Origin: Phocoena phocoena
Lineage: Eukaryota; Chordata; Mammalia; Artiodactyla; Phocoenidae
DNA: 64,000 bases
Assembly (NCBI RefSeq): GCF_963924675.1
Contig: NC_089226.1
Coordinates: 45,711,124-45,775,123 of the forward strand
Direction: 5' to 3'
Position 1 is the stretch's first letter; each line of letters opens with the position of its first letter. The notes under the pieces are model-generated. The model was not told where the DNA came from, did no database searches, and worked only from the letters and a program-made list of their open reading frames with translations. This document shows positions 11,300 through 23,560 of the stretch, one piece after another. The position numbers and the translations under genes are program-made.

Positions 11300-12790
11300 G
11301 AAAGAGGTTTTACTGGTTTTCTTTTTGGTTCTAAATGATCCTTATTCTGCAGAGGTTCTTATACTCTCAAAGTCCTAGCTTTAGTGGTAAAATCTACTCA
11401 GCTTTCTTCTTTCAGCAGCCTCTAATGCTTTGTTCCCTGTCTCTTTCATTCCATGCATCCATGAAAACCTAAATTCAGGTTCATGTAGTTTGGCAACTGT
11501 CTTTAGAGTGACTTCCATCTGCAGAGCTCTCGTTAGCTATTCTTTGAATTGCTATTCTTTATCAGTGCCTAACCTAGAATATCTTACTTTCTTGGTAGCT
11601 TATTAATGCTTCAAATTTATTTTTAATATACATATTATCCAGTATTTTTAGGACATTTCAACATTAAGGGGTGATCCAGGAAACCGACCTCCTTCCTATA
11701 TTACTAATAAAAATAGCCTCGCTGCTGCTCATAGCACAACATGCATCAATTAAAATGTTTTGAATGTATTTGTTTGAGTTTATTTCTTCCCTACCGGACT
11801 TGTAGCTTGTCAAAGACAAAGACTGTTGTTCATTTCAATGACTGGCCTATAATTGGGACTCAATACATACTGAATAAATGAATATTAGTAAATTCTACAT
11901 AAAATCACATTTTCGTGTCCTTTATTAATTACGTATGAAGCAAATTTGTGGACTTATAATTAGGACAAGGTAAAGAAATTCCAATTTGAAATATGATTAA
12001 CTGATGATAGAACAACTGGTACTTCTGAGTTTTTGTGTTCCTTTTTTTTTTTGTGGCACAACTTACAGGAGAAGTTGATTATCAATGTAATTATTAAATT
12101 CAGTGTATTATCTCATTATAATCTGTAAGAAACACAAACTAGTTGCCCTCACAGCATAGAAATAAAACAAAAAACCCTGTTATATAACATTGATTTTTAA
12201 TTGTCTCAATGTTGGGTGGCCTGTTGCTATGGAAATCTCCCCATACTATCTGCAGATATGAATCACATACTGGGTAGCACTACATCTGCAGTGCTGCAGT
12301 GTACCATATGGCAAATTTACTGCAGCCAAAGGAAGCAAGTAAAAACTTTCCACAGATGAACTCAACACTTCCAAGGTTGAGGCAACTAGTAAATAGGCTA
12401 CATTGCCTGTTTTGGGGCAATACCAAAACTTCAAAGGCATTTGTCCTCAAAGACTGAATACATAGGTTCTGAGCTGAATCAGGTAGGAAAAAGGGGCTGC
12501 TGTAAAAACAGCTCCAGTAAAAAACCCTCAAACTTGAATTGGTAAATGCTGCCTGTACCCATCACAGTTGTCTGGTCTTCATTTGAATCCAGTTCATCAT
12601 TAGTGTTTATAGACTGCTACTGATTTATAGACTGCTATAGCTCTTGGAAAGATCTCAATGTTTGTTTCATAATAATTGTTTAACATATGAAAATTGGATG
12701 GATGGATGGATAGATAGATGGATGATAGAACTAAGAGGTTAATTCTTGATGTATCTAGAGTTACAGTTGATGTGAACAGATGATGGCTAC
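11300..12790. other. Mostly unique sequence, no gene recognised
   Basis: No gene and no clear transposon was recognised. A (GGAT)n/(GATA)n run lies at 12694-12725. The minus frames at 12246-12531 show no known domain and are probably chance. Confidence 0.5.
12694..12725. repeat. (GGAT)n/(GATA)n microsatellite
   Basis: Tetranucleotide run 'ggatggatggatggatagat' followed by 'agatggatgata'. Confidence 0.9.
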
Positions 12791-12794
12791 CATT

Positions 12795-12950
12795 TGTTGA
12801 CCACCACACATGCTGGACCTTTATCAATTGTTTTACATAAATTATTTGATTTTCATTTTCCAACATTCCTACAAAGATAGATATTATTCCCATTTGACCT
12901 ATAAAAATGCTAAAGATAAGAGATTAATTTGTCTGTCACTTATAGTAGTA
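12795..12950 (-). repeat. MIR SINE relic
   Basis: The plus strand shows the reverse MIR pattern: 'ccatttgttgaccaccacac', 'attatttgattttcattttc', 'agatattattcccatttgac' and 'gctaaagataagagatt'. It is old and diverged. Confidence 0.55.
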
Positions 12951-13029
12951 AATGTGATACGAAGCTTATGTTTCACTGCAATTCTATCTGACCTCAAAGC
13001 TTGTGTGTACATAGGTCAAAAGTCAACAC

Positions 13030-13260
13030 TGTGCTTTAGAGACAGACTGTCTGGGTCCAAATGTCAGTTCCATCTTTTACTGTCTGTGTGTCTTCAGGCT
13101 ACTTACTTAACTCTCTTATCTTCAGTTTTCCCTCTGTAAATGGAGGTAATGAAAGTATTTACCCAGGAGGATTCTTGAGAGAATTAAGTGACCTATATTG
13201 CACAGGGTCTAGTAAGTGCCTAGTTAATTGCTCAGTAAGTGTGAATTACTATCGTTGTGC
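13030..13260 (+). repeat. MIR SINE, well preserved
   Basis: Nearly the whole MIR order is visible: 'gacagactgtctgggtccaa', 'tcttcaggctacttacttaa', 'cctctgtaaatggaggtaat', 'gagagaattaagtgacctat' and 'gtaagtgcctagttaattgc'. Confidence 0.85.
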
Positions 13261-13285
13261 TCATTCATTTATTTAAAAATATGGC

Positions 13286-13491
13286 CGGGCTTCCCTGGTG
13301 GCGCAGTGGTTGAGAATCCGCCTGCCGATGCAGGGGACACGAGTTCGTGCCCCAGTCCGGGAGGATCCCGTGTGCCATGGGCACTGAGCCTGCGCGTCCG
13401 GAGCCTGTACTTCGCAACGGGAGAGGCCGCAACAGTGAGAGGCCCGCGTACCGCAAAAAAAATAAAAATAAAAAAAATAAAAATAAAAAAT
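13286..13491 (+). mobile_element. CHR-2 SINE with internal deletion
   Basis: The head is 'cttccctggtggcgcagtgg'. The middle jumps from 'gaggatcccgtgtgccatgg' to 'gcactgagcctgcgcgtccg', missing about 30 bases that other copies in this window keep. The tail is a mixed A/TAAAAA run. An 11-bp target duplication, 'aaaaatatggc', lies at 13275-13285 and 13492-13502. Confidence 0.92.
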
Positions 13492-13568
13492 AAAAATATG
13501 GCGTACTAGTTTTGTATATTCAAGGATGAGTAATTTTTTTTTTTCTTTTAGAGCAGCTTGTTTACTAG

Positions 13569-13765
13569 GGTGGTAGTTCTCAAAATGTGGTTCCAGACTA
13601 CCAGCATTAGCATCAGCTAGGGACTTGTTAGAAAAGCAAATTTTCAAGCCATATCCCAGGTATACTGAATAAGAAAATCTAGAAATGGAGTCCAACCAAA
13701 TGTGTTTTAACAAGCCCTCCCATGATTCTGATGTACACAAAAGTTTGAGAGTCATTAGTGTGAGA
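13569..13765 (+). repeat. MER5/Charlie hAT-type MITE relic
   Basis: The stretch begins 'ggtggtagttctcaaaatgt' and ends with the near-reverse-complement 'aaagtttgagagtcatt'. Between them lie 'catcagctagggacttgtta' and 'gttttaacaagccctccc', the order found in MER5A-type elements. The terminal inverted repeats are imperfect. Confidence 0.75.
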
Positions 13766-14409
13766 GAAAAAATGTTGTCTTTCCTAGCTTTACCCAGGGC
13801 CAACTCTGCACAAAGGATGCTTTTGGAACTAATCCTGAGGCACTGTGATTTTTCTAGAATCAATTCCCATAGTTTCAAACGGATGCTGCATTCACTTTGT
13901 TCTGTGAGCCCATCTAATCACCAAGATTCTTGATTAATCTTTAATAATTTTGTCTTGACAGAATTTGAAATTATCAATTATTTGATAATGGTTTCTTCTT
14001 GTGTGGAATGAGATGTAATGCTGTGATTATCACAGCCATTAGAAGACGCTGCTGGAATTTCTCCAGAGTTGAAGCAGGCATAACATTTGAGTTGCCCCTA
14101 AAAGCAAGCCAATTTCTATTTCTCCATTAAAAAAAAATAATATTTGATTAATTTTTCTGACTGGTGATTATTTGAATCAACTTTGTAAGGCTTTTTCTAT
14201 TTAAGTTTCACAAGTGGAAAATGACACATGGCAAACTTTCAGATTAAGCCTGCTTCAATGCAGAAACAAAACTCTGTAGAATGTATTTGAGCCTTAGGAA
14301 GATTAATTTAACATCAGTATCAAAACTGAAAATGAAACTATTTCTATTTTAGAAAAGTCAAGAGGAAATTAAGTTATAATCATTTTTATCAATATTTTTA
14401 AAGAAATGA

Positions 14410-14727
14410 CTAGAGAATGCACTTGAGGATATGGAGAGGGGGAAGGGTAAGCTGTGACAAAGTGAGAGAATGGCATGGACATATATACACTACCAAATGT
14501 AAAATAGATAGCTAGTGGGAAGCAGCCGCATAGCACAGGGAGATCAGCTCGGTGCTTTGTGACCACCTAGAGGGGTGGGATAGGGAGGGTGGAAGGGAGG
14601 GAGACGCAAGAGGGAAGACATATGGGAACATATGTATATGTATAACTGATTCATTTTGTTATAAAGCAGAAACTAACACACCATTGTAAAGCAATTATAC
14701 TCCAATAAAGATGTTAAAAAAAAAAAA
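14410..14727 (+). mobile_element. Young L1 3' end, 5'-truncated
   Basis: This is the cetartiodactyl-type L1 3' UTR. It runs through 'ggagggggaagggtaagctg'-like words, 'catatatacactaccaaatg', 'gggagatcagctcggtgctt' and 'caattatactccaataaaga', then an A-tail. The target duplication 'aagaaatga' lies at 14401-14409 and again just after the A-tail (about 14727-14735). The polyadenylation word AATAAA sits just before the tail. Four relatives lie at 39326, 53623, 59948 and 62078, and the reverse orientation is seen at 25393. Confidence 0.92.
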
Positions 14728-14739
14728 AGAAATGAGAAT

Positions 14740-15290
14740 GCTTAAATGATTTAAATGTTTCAGCCTCCCTAAATTTTTTAAAGCCATTTAACCTTCCTAA
14801 GTCCTTTCCTTCATCTGCAAAACTAAAGGGTTATTTAAATTGATTTCTTAGTAGTTCTTTTTTTTCCTAGCCAGGAGAAAAGAATAGTGCAGTGAATACA
14901 TTGAAAACTATCATTTACATTGAGGAATAGAATGTTTAATTCCTTTGGGAGTCTTTCTGAAGTAGATCCTGCTCTAACTAGGTAAAAATTTTAAGCAAGA
15001 TCTTTTGAGATTTCCACAAAGACTGTCAATTTGGTAGACTTTATAGCAGTTCCTGGAACTGCTGGCACCCAGTGGTTATGTAGAAACTCTTGATCTGAGC
15101 AGATGGAAAATCCCAATTAGGTTAAGGGTATTAATATATCTTCCCAACTGACCCTAAATATCTTTGTCTGATTTATTATTATTACCTACCTCGTAAAGTT
15201 ATTAAAGGCCTCCATAATGTTATACATGATAATAAACCTGATGCTTAACTCGTGTATGGAAGGAGCTCCACATACATGCTGTTATTGCTG
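14740..15290. other. Unique sequence, no gene recognised
   Basis: No coding features or recognisable repeat were seen. Confidence 0.5.
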
Positions 15291-15293
15291 TAG

Positions 15294-15440
15294 CACAGTG
15301 GTTTCTAAACTTTACCATGTCTCAGAGCACCTGGGAATGATGCTTGTTTAAAACTATAAATTCTTAGGTGTCATCCCATAGATAAGGTGGGTTCACCAAA
15401 TCTGCATTTTTAACAAGCTTCCCAAGTGTTTAGAATACAG
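15294..15440 (+). repeat. MER5/Charlie-type MITE relic
   Basis: Begins 'cagtggtttctaaactttac', passes 'cagagcacctgggaatgatg' and 'ctgcatttttaacaagcttc', and fades before its right inverted repeat. The order is that of MER5A-like non-autonomous hAT elements. Confidence 0.65.
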
Positions 15441-15489
15441 CTTACCCTGTACGTATTAAGGTTTTCCTAAGAAACAAACCCAATAGGGA

Positions 15490-15895
15490 GATGTGGAGAT
15501 TTATTTATTTTAGGGAATTGTGTCATGTGATTGTTGGAGCTGGCATGTCTGAAATCTGTAGGACATACTGGGAGACTGGAAATTAAGGCAAGAGTTGCTT
15601 CTGCTGTCTTGAGTCTAAATTATGCAAGCAGCAGGCTGGACATTCAGGGAGGGTTTCTATGTTGTAGTTTTTAGGAGAATTCCTCCTTCTCTGGGAAACC
15701 TGTCTGTTCTTAGGGCCTTTAACTGATTAGATGAGGCCCACCCACATTACAGAGAGTAATCTACTTTACTCAAAGCTTCAAATGTTAGTCACATTTTAAA
15801 AATACCTTCACATCAGCATCTGGACTAGTGTTTGACCAAACAGCTGGGCAGCATAGGCCAGCCAAGTTGACACATAACATTAAACATTGCAGTAT
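15490..15895 (+). repeat. Ancient interspersed repeat, family unassigned
   Basis: Contains 'ttaactgattagatgaggcc', 'cacccacattacagagagta', 'atctactttactcaaagctt' and 'ccagccaagttgacacataa'. This word string recurs across mammalian genomes. I cannot place it securely as an LTR or an L1 3' UTR. Confidence 0.5.
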
Positions 15896-16469
15896 AAGAC
15901 CACACTTCAAGAAAAATTTAAATCCTATGAGAAAGAAGTATAGATGTAGCTGAGGCTTCAGTCTTTAGTCTGAGAAAGAAAAACACTAGTGAAAAACTTG
16001 AAGAATCTATTATAGTTAGCAGTTGTAGGTCCCAGGAAAGCTGCTAGTGGTAGAGGGAGAAGGAATGATAAGGCTAGATCAGACCTGGAAGACGTAGGGA
16101 GGGCTATATTTTTTAAAGACATAAATATCAAGACCAATATTATAAACTTCTGAAGGTTAAACAGTATTCAACCTTTGCTTCTCAAAAGCTAGATGCAACT
16201 CAAGAGCCCTAGGAGTTGGTGGGGGTGTGGAAAGAATCAGTGAGTGATCTGAGGAGTGTATAGAAGCTGAAATAAGAAAAGGTATTAACATTTACCTTTA
16301 ATGTTCTAAATTGTTCTGCTGTTTGTGAGTAAAAACTAATGCACGCAATGGGGAAAGACAACACAGAAGCTCATTCTAGTGCCCAGTCACTGCCCAGGGA
16401 CAGGAGCCAAGATTAGATGAGTCAGATGTTGGAAAGAATAAGCCAAAAGTAACATTTTCAAGCCTCCAT

Positions 16470-16680
16470 CATTCCAAAACCATGTAGCTGCATCTTAACA
16501 GATTATCTTATTTAATTCAAGCAGCTTCATGGGGTTTTTACAGATGAGGAGATTGAATCTCAAATGCCTCAGGTAAATTACCTGGAGTCATACAATGTTT
16601 TAGTAATAGATCCATAGTTCAGATCCAGGTCTCTCTGACTTGAAAGCTTCTTCTCTCTCTGCTTCATTATTCTGCCTCAG
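16470..16680 (-). repeat. MIR SINE relic
   Basis: Reverse MIR pattern on the plus strand: 'attatcttatttaattcaag', 'gtttttacagatgaggagat', 'ggtaaattacctggagtcat' and 'gttcagatccaggtctctct'. Confidence 0.6.
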
Positions 16681-17194
16681 GAAAAGAGGAAGGGAACATG
16701 AGTCATGAGGTCAGGTGCTATGGCAAATTTGCACACACTGCTTCTGTCCACAGCGGGCCTCTCAATTCTGCATTCTGCCTTCCTGGTCACGCCTGATTCT
16801 TTCATAAACTAGCTCAGCCTCACTGCCACAACTCCTTGTGGACAGGTGGGCGTATCCAGGAAAGCTTTGGGCCTGGGACCTTGGGAGCCTAGATTTGGTT
16901 TGGGGAAAAAGCAAGACTGGCCTCTGAGCTGCAGAGCTTGAAGTCAAATGTGTCTGAAAGGAAGTCCCTAAGTTGGAAATCTAAATTGAAATCCTGGCCA
17001 GTAGAACCAAGGTGTCACTCCAATGGAGTGAGAAGGTATCGGGGTCTGAGGCTATGCAAAAGAAATGAGGCTTGCCAAACCAGAGCCAGAGGCATAAGAA
17101 CAGAGGAGAGAAGGCATTCTCCGTTTGATAAACCTCCTGAGATAGTGAAAATCCACTAAATAGAATCAAATAGGTACACTTTGTTTAGATTTTG

Positions 17195-17365
17195 GTTCCC
17201 TGTCACTTACAAGCTGTGTGACCTTGGGCAAGTTCCTTAGACTCTTTAGGACTCAGTTTCTTCATGTGTACAATGTAAATATTTAAGGTTGAATGAATTA
17301 ATGCATATAAAATATCTCACCCTGTATTCATAAGTGCCCACTAAGTTGCAGCTGTTTTTTTAATT
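17195..17365 (+). repeat. MIR SINE
   Basis: Clear core: 'cacttacaagctgtgtgacc', 'ttgggcaagttccttagact', 'actcagtttcttcatgtgta', then 'ttgaatgaattaatgcatat' and 'ataagtgcccactaagttg'. Confidence 0.85.
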
Positions 17366-19370
17366 ATTGTCAACCCTGGTTGAGAAGAGAGCTATAAGAG
17401 GTTGGATGTGGTTAATGCTTCAAGAGCCATACCTGACACCATGTTCTCCCAGAGCATTCTGGGAAGTATCCTCTTGCCCCCTTTCCCTAATTTTGGAGAC
17501 AACCAGACCACAGGAGATCCATGACATGGATCTCACAGGGCTCTAGATGGGGCAAAGAGCTAGGTAACTGTCACTAGTATTTGCAGTGTTTATAGAGCTA
17601 AATGCAGATACCAGCAGACATGTCCTGAAGGGGAACTTAGGTGGAAGAAATGCAAATTTGAGATTTATCAAAGCAGTTAAGAAGAGGAGTCAAGGCTCAG
17701 GAAAACTGGAGGAACCAGGAAAGCTGAGAGTGAAGGGAAAGGAGCATGTATTCAGGAGTCAGCTAAAATGGATCCCCAAGGCGGAGTGCCCACACTGGCT
17801 ATGGTGGGGCTTTAAGAGGTTCCAGTGAGGTTCTGTTCGGTCTTAGACAAACCAGTTCACTTGAAAGAACCAGACTAGGAGAGACAGAAAGGGGGATAAC
17901 TGTTAAAATCTAGTGTGACCTCTTGAGAGGGCAGTGTTCTTCAAGAATCATAAGCCTAAATGCAAGTGTTCGATCTAATTCTACCATACGATTCCCCAAT
18001 CCTGGAAGTGACGAGAAGTCTTTGGCAACTATAGCCCTCTATCTCAAATCTTAAGAAACTTCCTCCTGGGGGCACAAGTATGTGCTGGTTCTCATCCACC
18101 CAAAGTGTATTCATTTCCCAGGTAAGTGAACTAAGAGCTGTTTATCTGATTTTCTCCCCTACTTCCCACTTTGAGTACATGTCTCCTGGAAAGGGAGAAA
18201 GAGGAGTCTCAACCTTGAATGTGATGAATTGATTTCACCTTAGGACTGGCACAGTTCTCTGTCAACATCCTGTACTGCCTTAATGCCCAGATGGATTTAG
18301 AAAAGAGCTTAGGAATCTTCTTTCTCCTCATACCCTACCAAAATTTATTGTTTGAAATAAATTGTCCTGAGGTTTCTCAAATGGTCATTTCTGCTGTTCT
18401 CATTGGACTGAAGGATAGGAAATACCATCTGCATTCTCTTAGAATTAGGGTACCTTACAGAAACACAGTTTTATTTCCTCTACCTCCTATTATGTTACTA
18501 ATGTGAGGTGGAAAAAGAACTATGGTTTTGGCTGTGGGTGGTAAGAAGCACTGGGTCTTTTTTTTAAAAAAAGCAGGCATTTCTTGCTATGAAACAACAT
18601 TGCTTATTTTCGGGGAATTTCTTTAGAATATAGCCTTTAAATTTGTTTTTCTTAGGGGGAAAAAAAACAAGAGAACCAGTGTTTCAGTCTCTATATTCAA
18701 CAGGAGAATTTAGAATCCATGATTTGGCTATATTTCTCTAATTTGTAAAGGGTTAATTCACTGCTGACCTAAATTCTTTCACAGTAGTAAAATGAGAACT
18801 GTTTCCAAGCAACCAGCAGTTACTGACATGAGGATTCAGTCTTTCAGCATTTTCCACAAAAGCCAAGAAGTCTATTCGGCTGGTCAGATGAATGGAAGAT
18901 GTGTGATGAGAAGCATGGGACCTCCGAAAGACCACCAGAGCTGCTTATGACACTAGAATGCACCCTCTGTCTGTACAGTCAGGACCATGCGTTTTGGTTG
19001 GAAAAACATTCACAGTTCCATTTACCGAGACATCCCAAAAGACTCTTCACGTGCTTCTTATTCTGATTGAATATCAGTAATAGGTAAATGTAGAACAGTT
19101 TTCCCAACAAAAACACGCAACTAAATGTCTTCTTCAGTCTTAGGAATTGAAATCGGGTCTACTTTTTTTTTATAACTTGAATTTTTATATATTTGAAGAG
19201 CAGGTTAACTGAGACAAAGTGAGCTCAGACCAGTGCTCAACACATGGGAAGTACTCAGTGGAGCTTTGGAGATGATTTAATCATTGATGATAGACGGGTG
19301 AGGCCAGCCTAATGGCAAATCAGAACCTCTCCATGGAGAGGGAAGTTTGTGTACTCAGCAAAAAAAAGGA
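17365..19370. other. Unique sequence, no gene recognised
   Basis: The frames here (for example 17586-17828 and 18291-18506, plus) are short and show no domain, signal peptide or homology I recognise. No splice-bounded exon could be supported. Confidence 0.5.
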
Positions 19371-19374
19371 CTTT

Positions 19375-19490
19375 TTTTTTTTTTAAGTTGAATGACCCAT
19401 TTCATTTTACAAATGAGAAAATGAAGTGGTTTGCCCAACTTCAGTGGTGGTCAAGGAGAGATCTTAATTCCTAACTACTGAATTCTTCTC
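19375..19490 (-). repeat. MIR SINE fragment
   Basis: Reverse MIR core: 'atttcattttacaaatgaga', 'aaatgaagtggtttgcccaa', then 'gagagatcttaattcctaac'. Only the central part remains. Confidence 0.5.
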
Positions 19491-21480
19491 TACTTCATAG
19501 TGAATAGCATCCTAATCAATTTGAATTTCTCTAACAACCTCCTCCAGGTTCATAGTTTGATCTGTGGCAAACCATTAATGTCAGGCTGATCTGAATTTCT
19601 AGGAGGATACAAAATGTAAATATTTTGTAACAGAAACAAAGGAAACTCAGATGGCTCACTTGTAATTACTGCCTGAACAAGGTACTATTTGAAACTGTAT
19701 ACATTTCAATGTCTCCCAAATGTCTATAAATGCTCACACATGAAAGACCTCCAGTAAATTTCTATTTTATGAATCTTAGGTACTTAATGTATAAAATAAG
19801 AGTAATATTTATTTAGAGAAGATGTTGTTAGAATTTTAAAAACAAATTAATAAGTACAATCCCTGGTGCCTTTTCCTTTTTCCTGATATGAATTTCTTTT
19901 CATATCAATAAAATATGATATAATAAAGCCTTGATTAAGGCAACCAAAATGAGGGAACAATTATATATGTAGAGCCAGAAAATAGGAAAAAGAAATTTTC
20001 ACAGAGGAGGTGAGACCAGCAGCCCCTAAAAGATTGCACAGCAAAGAAAGTGGTAAATGGAGTGAGCATTCCCGAAAGAGGGCCTAGCACTCAAGAGTAT
20101 AGACCATGAAATTCTTGAGAATAGAGGCAGAAAATATGCATGAAGGGATAAGAAGAGGCCAATCATTGAATCTGGCCTTTTTTTCTCTACTCAGCATTGT
20201 ATCATTGAAAACTTTAAGAAGGTGGGTGTATGATGCTATTTGCATTTCAGAAAGAAAGATTTATGAGTAGATACTACTTACTGTCTCCATCTGTGCTAAT
20301 AGAACTTTGTCCTTACCACAGTGGAAAGAATATAACCATTGGGTTACAGAATTATTTATAACAAAGGCATAGCTAGGACTAGATTTCCTCCAGCTTTATG
20401 ATTACTGCCTAACTTAAAATAGAATCTAATCTCTATTTGCAACTAAAATCTCCTCTGGGTCTATATGATAATAGGCAATCTAAATTTTTCAGAAATTTTT
20501 ATGTATTGATGGAAAAATAAATTTTCTCCTACTCTTTTTACATGTCTGAGAAGTGACAGAAATTGGGGAGGGGCTGAAAGACATACAATTTAAAATAGTA
20601 TCTTATTCAAACAATTTCAATTAACATCTGAATTATCTTTATTACTTTTAAATACAGAAGAGATAAAATATATGGAAATTGGATAAGCTTATCTTTTCTA
20701 GTTTATAAAGAACAGGAAAATCTTGAGAAAAGGAAACAATCAACATAATCAAAGTTATTTTATTTTCAAGACTTACTGTCCAAATTATTAAGCAGATAGC
20801 AAGAAATGAAGGACAAAAGGGCAGAGAAAAATAAACTCGTTTCAGGAATAGACCATTTACCTTCTTGATACTTTGTTTTAGAGTTTGCACTATAGTAATT
20901 TCTATTCCTCTGAGAATTTGTTTAAAAACAAAAGTACTGTCATTGGGCTTTTGAAAATGGAAAGATTACCCAGGTTGAGGTAAGATGTTCTGCCTTTTCC
21001 CTTGTGAATGTATGTCTTGATTTGGTATCAGTAAGTCCAGGTTCACATCAGTTCTTCATCAAGCTGCACAGAGTGGTGATAAACAGCAGTCTGAGGCCAT
21101 GACTTGCTCATTGTTGCTGAAGGCACAGCTCAGCAGAACCACAGGCTGCAGCCCTGGCCCAAGGCCAAAAATGGCTTAGTGTCTATCGCAACTGAAGGTC
21201 TACTTTTACATCCAGGATTAAGTGTGAAGGTTCTTTTATAGGCTGAGCAAAACAGTAGTTGTGCCATCTTTCGTTAGGAGTTCTTGGAAAAATCTTTTAC
21301 ATCCTCTTACTTTCAAAAGATCTGTATCCTTATGTTTTAGATGTGGCTCTCGTGAACTCATTTAACTGAGTTTTATCCAATTCAACATTATTTTTCTTTA
21401 AGTTAGAACATTTATCCCAATTATAGTAAATGAAATTCCTCATATGTGGGTTTAAACCCACATAAATCTTACCGTGTGAT
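19490..21480. other. Unique AT-rich sequence, no gene recognised
   Basis: No coding evidence or clear repeat family was seen. The 80-codon minus frame at 20648-20890 has a hydrophobic stretch but no recognisable family. Confidence 0.5.
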
Positions 21481-22190
21481 TTCTGTTTGTCATGCCCATT
21501 TTGGGCTCCTTTTTCATCTTGCCTTCTATTGGACTGATTACTTTTAACAATTTCAGTTCCTTCCCCTCTACCAGTTTAGGGGTTATGTGCTCCATATCTG
21601 TTATTTTTATGATCACCCTTTAGCATGCATCTTTAATTTGTTAAAGCCTAGTATTAATTGACATCTTTCCCCCCCAAGAAAATGCAGAGCTTACAACACT
21701 TTAACTCTGTCATTCCTCTTGATGGATATATTATTGTCATGTATTTTAATTATACATGTGTAAGACAATATATTAAAGATCCATGCTTTATATATTTACG
21801 TATGTGTATATAGATATATTCTACAAATTTTGATATCTTATTTTAATCTCAATTTTCATTTAGATTTACCCACCATTCTTATTACTTCATTTGATCTTCT
21901 TCCTTCCTATGTTTCTGAGCTTTCTCCTAGTATAATGCTCCTACTACCTCTGCTACCTGTTAGAAATTCTAATCCAGTGGATCTACTGAAGGTGAGCTGT
22001 CTCATATATTTGTTATCTTATAATGTGTTTATTTTGCCTTCATTCATGAGGGATATTTGCACTGGGAATAGGTCTCTAGACTGTCAGTTACTTCCTTTCA
22101 GTGCAGTACAGATATAATTCCACTGCTTTGTGCTTCCAGTGTTTTATATTTGAGAAGTTAGCTGTCAGTTTTGGTTTTCCAAAATTTGTG
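21480..22190 (-). repeat. Old L1 LINE relic
   Basis: Minus-strand L1 of an old type. Plus-strand landmarks are 'tttgccttcattcatgaggg' and 'atatttgcactgggaatagg', then 'tcagttacttcctttcagtg', 'attccactgctttgtgcttc' and 'gagaagttagctgtcagttt'. In other L1 copies this run lies upstream of the reverse transcriptase, so this is an internal piece without a 3' end. It is heavily diverged. Confidence 0.6.
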
Positions 22191-22254
22191 TGCACCTGTG
22201 ATTATGTGTATATACATGTATGTGTATGTGTGTATATCAACAGATGATTGATAG

Positions 22255-22300
22255 ATCGATGGAAGGAAGGAAGGGAGGAAGGAGGCAAAGAGAGATGGAA
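22255..22300. repeat. Purine-rich (GGAA)n simple repeat
   Basis: 'ggaaggaaggaagggaggaa' followed by an imperfect purine run. The facing frames at 22158-22472 owe their length to it. Confidence 0.85.
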
Positions 22301-22479
22301 GAAAGAGAGAATGGGAGAAAAAAGGAAGAATTTTGAATGTTACCAAGCAGGATTTTTCACACTGCAGATACACCAATGCTTTTTTGCACTATCCTTTTGC
22401 CACCATCTATGTAGAAAATACTCAGAAAGTGAGAGGTACTTTATTTATTGCCCTCTGAGGGTGGGCATATAGCACTTAG

Positions 22480-23560
22480 AACACAGAATTAAAATGTTGA
22501 CATTGATTTCCAAAGTAGGCTCTTAAAACTCATTGAGGAGAGGACAACCTTGAAAACAAAGGTTTTCATTGAAGGCTGAGATCTTTGAGAGACAAAGGAC
22601 TTTTTGAGTTTAAACTCAAAGGGAAAAGTTGAAGCTAAAAATAATAAAGTTGAGAAAAATCATGAAGATTATAAGACAAGTTTTCTTTATACAAGTTGAG
22701 GAGATAAAAGAATTTCTTCTTTGGCGAAGCACTTCTTTTTCATGTATATAGAAAATAGAGCAAAATAGTAAATGATTTATAGATCACGGGCAAAGGGTTC
22801 ACTGTCTTCAACCTCAGACTCTAGAGCAAATCCTCTCAAAGGGAAATGATAGGATCCCCAGATACGTTTCAGAGGACACCTTGAGAGAGGCATTTTTGCC
22901 TCACTTCCCAAGCAGAAAGCCCTGTAGAGAAGCTATTTGCTTGGTAAGAAAGAGCAGAATAGTCTGAGTGGGCTATCTTGGCAAATGGGCCTAATAGCAG
23001 AATTTAAATCCTCACAGGGTTGTAGAGAAAGGTTTTCTGTGTCCCAGGAGAACAGTAGAAAAGGCTGAAACTAAGCAGACTAGAGGATGCAGACCTGTTG
23101 ACCCGTGGCCTTAGTGAAGCCAGGATGACCTCAGCAGAGCCAGTGCATACAAACAAATGATCAAAGACCAGTGCTGAAAACGTAAAAGGTGTTGAACACC
23201 CACACAGGACAGAAGACAGAAGTGGACCAGATGTCTCAATCCAATACCAGGACAATATATACACTCACTGCTTCTCCCCACCCCAGTGTTTAGATCACCC
23301 ACTGGAAAGAGGTGGAAAAGTAAAGAAATAAAAGCAGGAAGGAAACCCCTGAACTAGACTGAATATTTTCCTAAAGATGAACAAATATCTGGAAATGAAT
23401 ACGTTTTCCTGGAAGCAAATAGATAAAGAAGTTTGCTGTTTATCAGAAGGGAGAGTTAAGCAGTAGTTGGCTCAGTTTTACAGAACAATAAAGGAAGTCA
23501 TAGCTTTGGTAGTTGCATCACAGTGAAAAATTCATGCCTGGCATGTAGATATGTGGAAAC
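22480..23560. other. Sequence left of the provirus, content unclear
   Basis: This is where the env gene and 3' LTR of the minus-strand provirus would be expected. I see no match to its LTR (30058-30436) and no env-like surface or transmembrane features. The minus frames 23004-23264 and 23111-23302 overlap each other and are unrecognised. Either the provirus was truncated here, or diverged env sequence remains that I cannot recognise. Confidence 0.4.

Larger units (their letters stand above)
6025..11300 (-). mobile_element. Long L1 LINE copy, minus strand, broken and nested
   Basis: The element reads 3' to 5' from left to right. The left end has 3' UTR and ORF2 C-terminal words ('cagattc'-like 'aagattccacatataagaga', 'atcgatggacacttatg', 'tacaggtgtgaggcaatatc'). 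Reverse transcriptase lies at about 7.65-9.13 kb, endonuclease-like sequence at about 10.0-10.5 kb, and more diverged upstream L1 sequence runs to about 11.3 kb, with an apparent internal loss near 10.66-10.74 kb. Three younger insertions interrupt it: a 26-bp MITE remnant (6825-6850), a CHR-1-type SINE (7202-7497) and a CHR-2 SINE (8326-8530). Many stops and frameshifts show it is dead. The right boundary is uncertain by a few hundred bases. Confidence 0.88.

Noticed and set aside
13286..13380. tRNA-like A- and B-box words, as also at 7420-7497, 8326-8400 and 24490-24566.
   Set aside because: They are the tRNA-derived heads of SINEs, without an anticodon arm or acceptor stem, so they are not tRNA genes.
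23004..23302. Two overlapping minus frames where the provirus env might lie.
   Set aside because: No signal peptide, cleavage site, fusion-peptide-like or transmembrane pattern that I could support as env.
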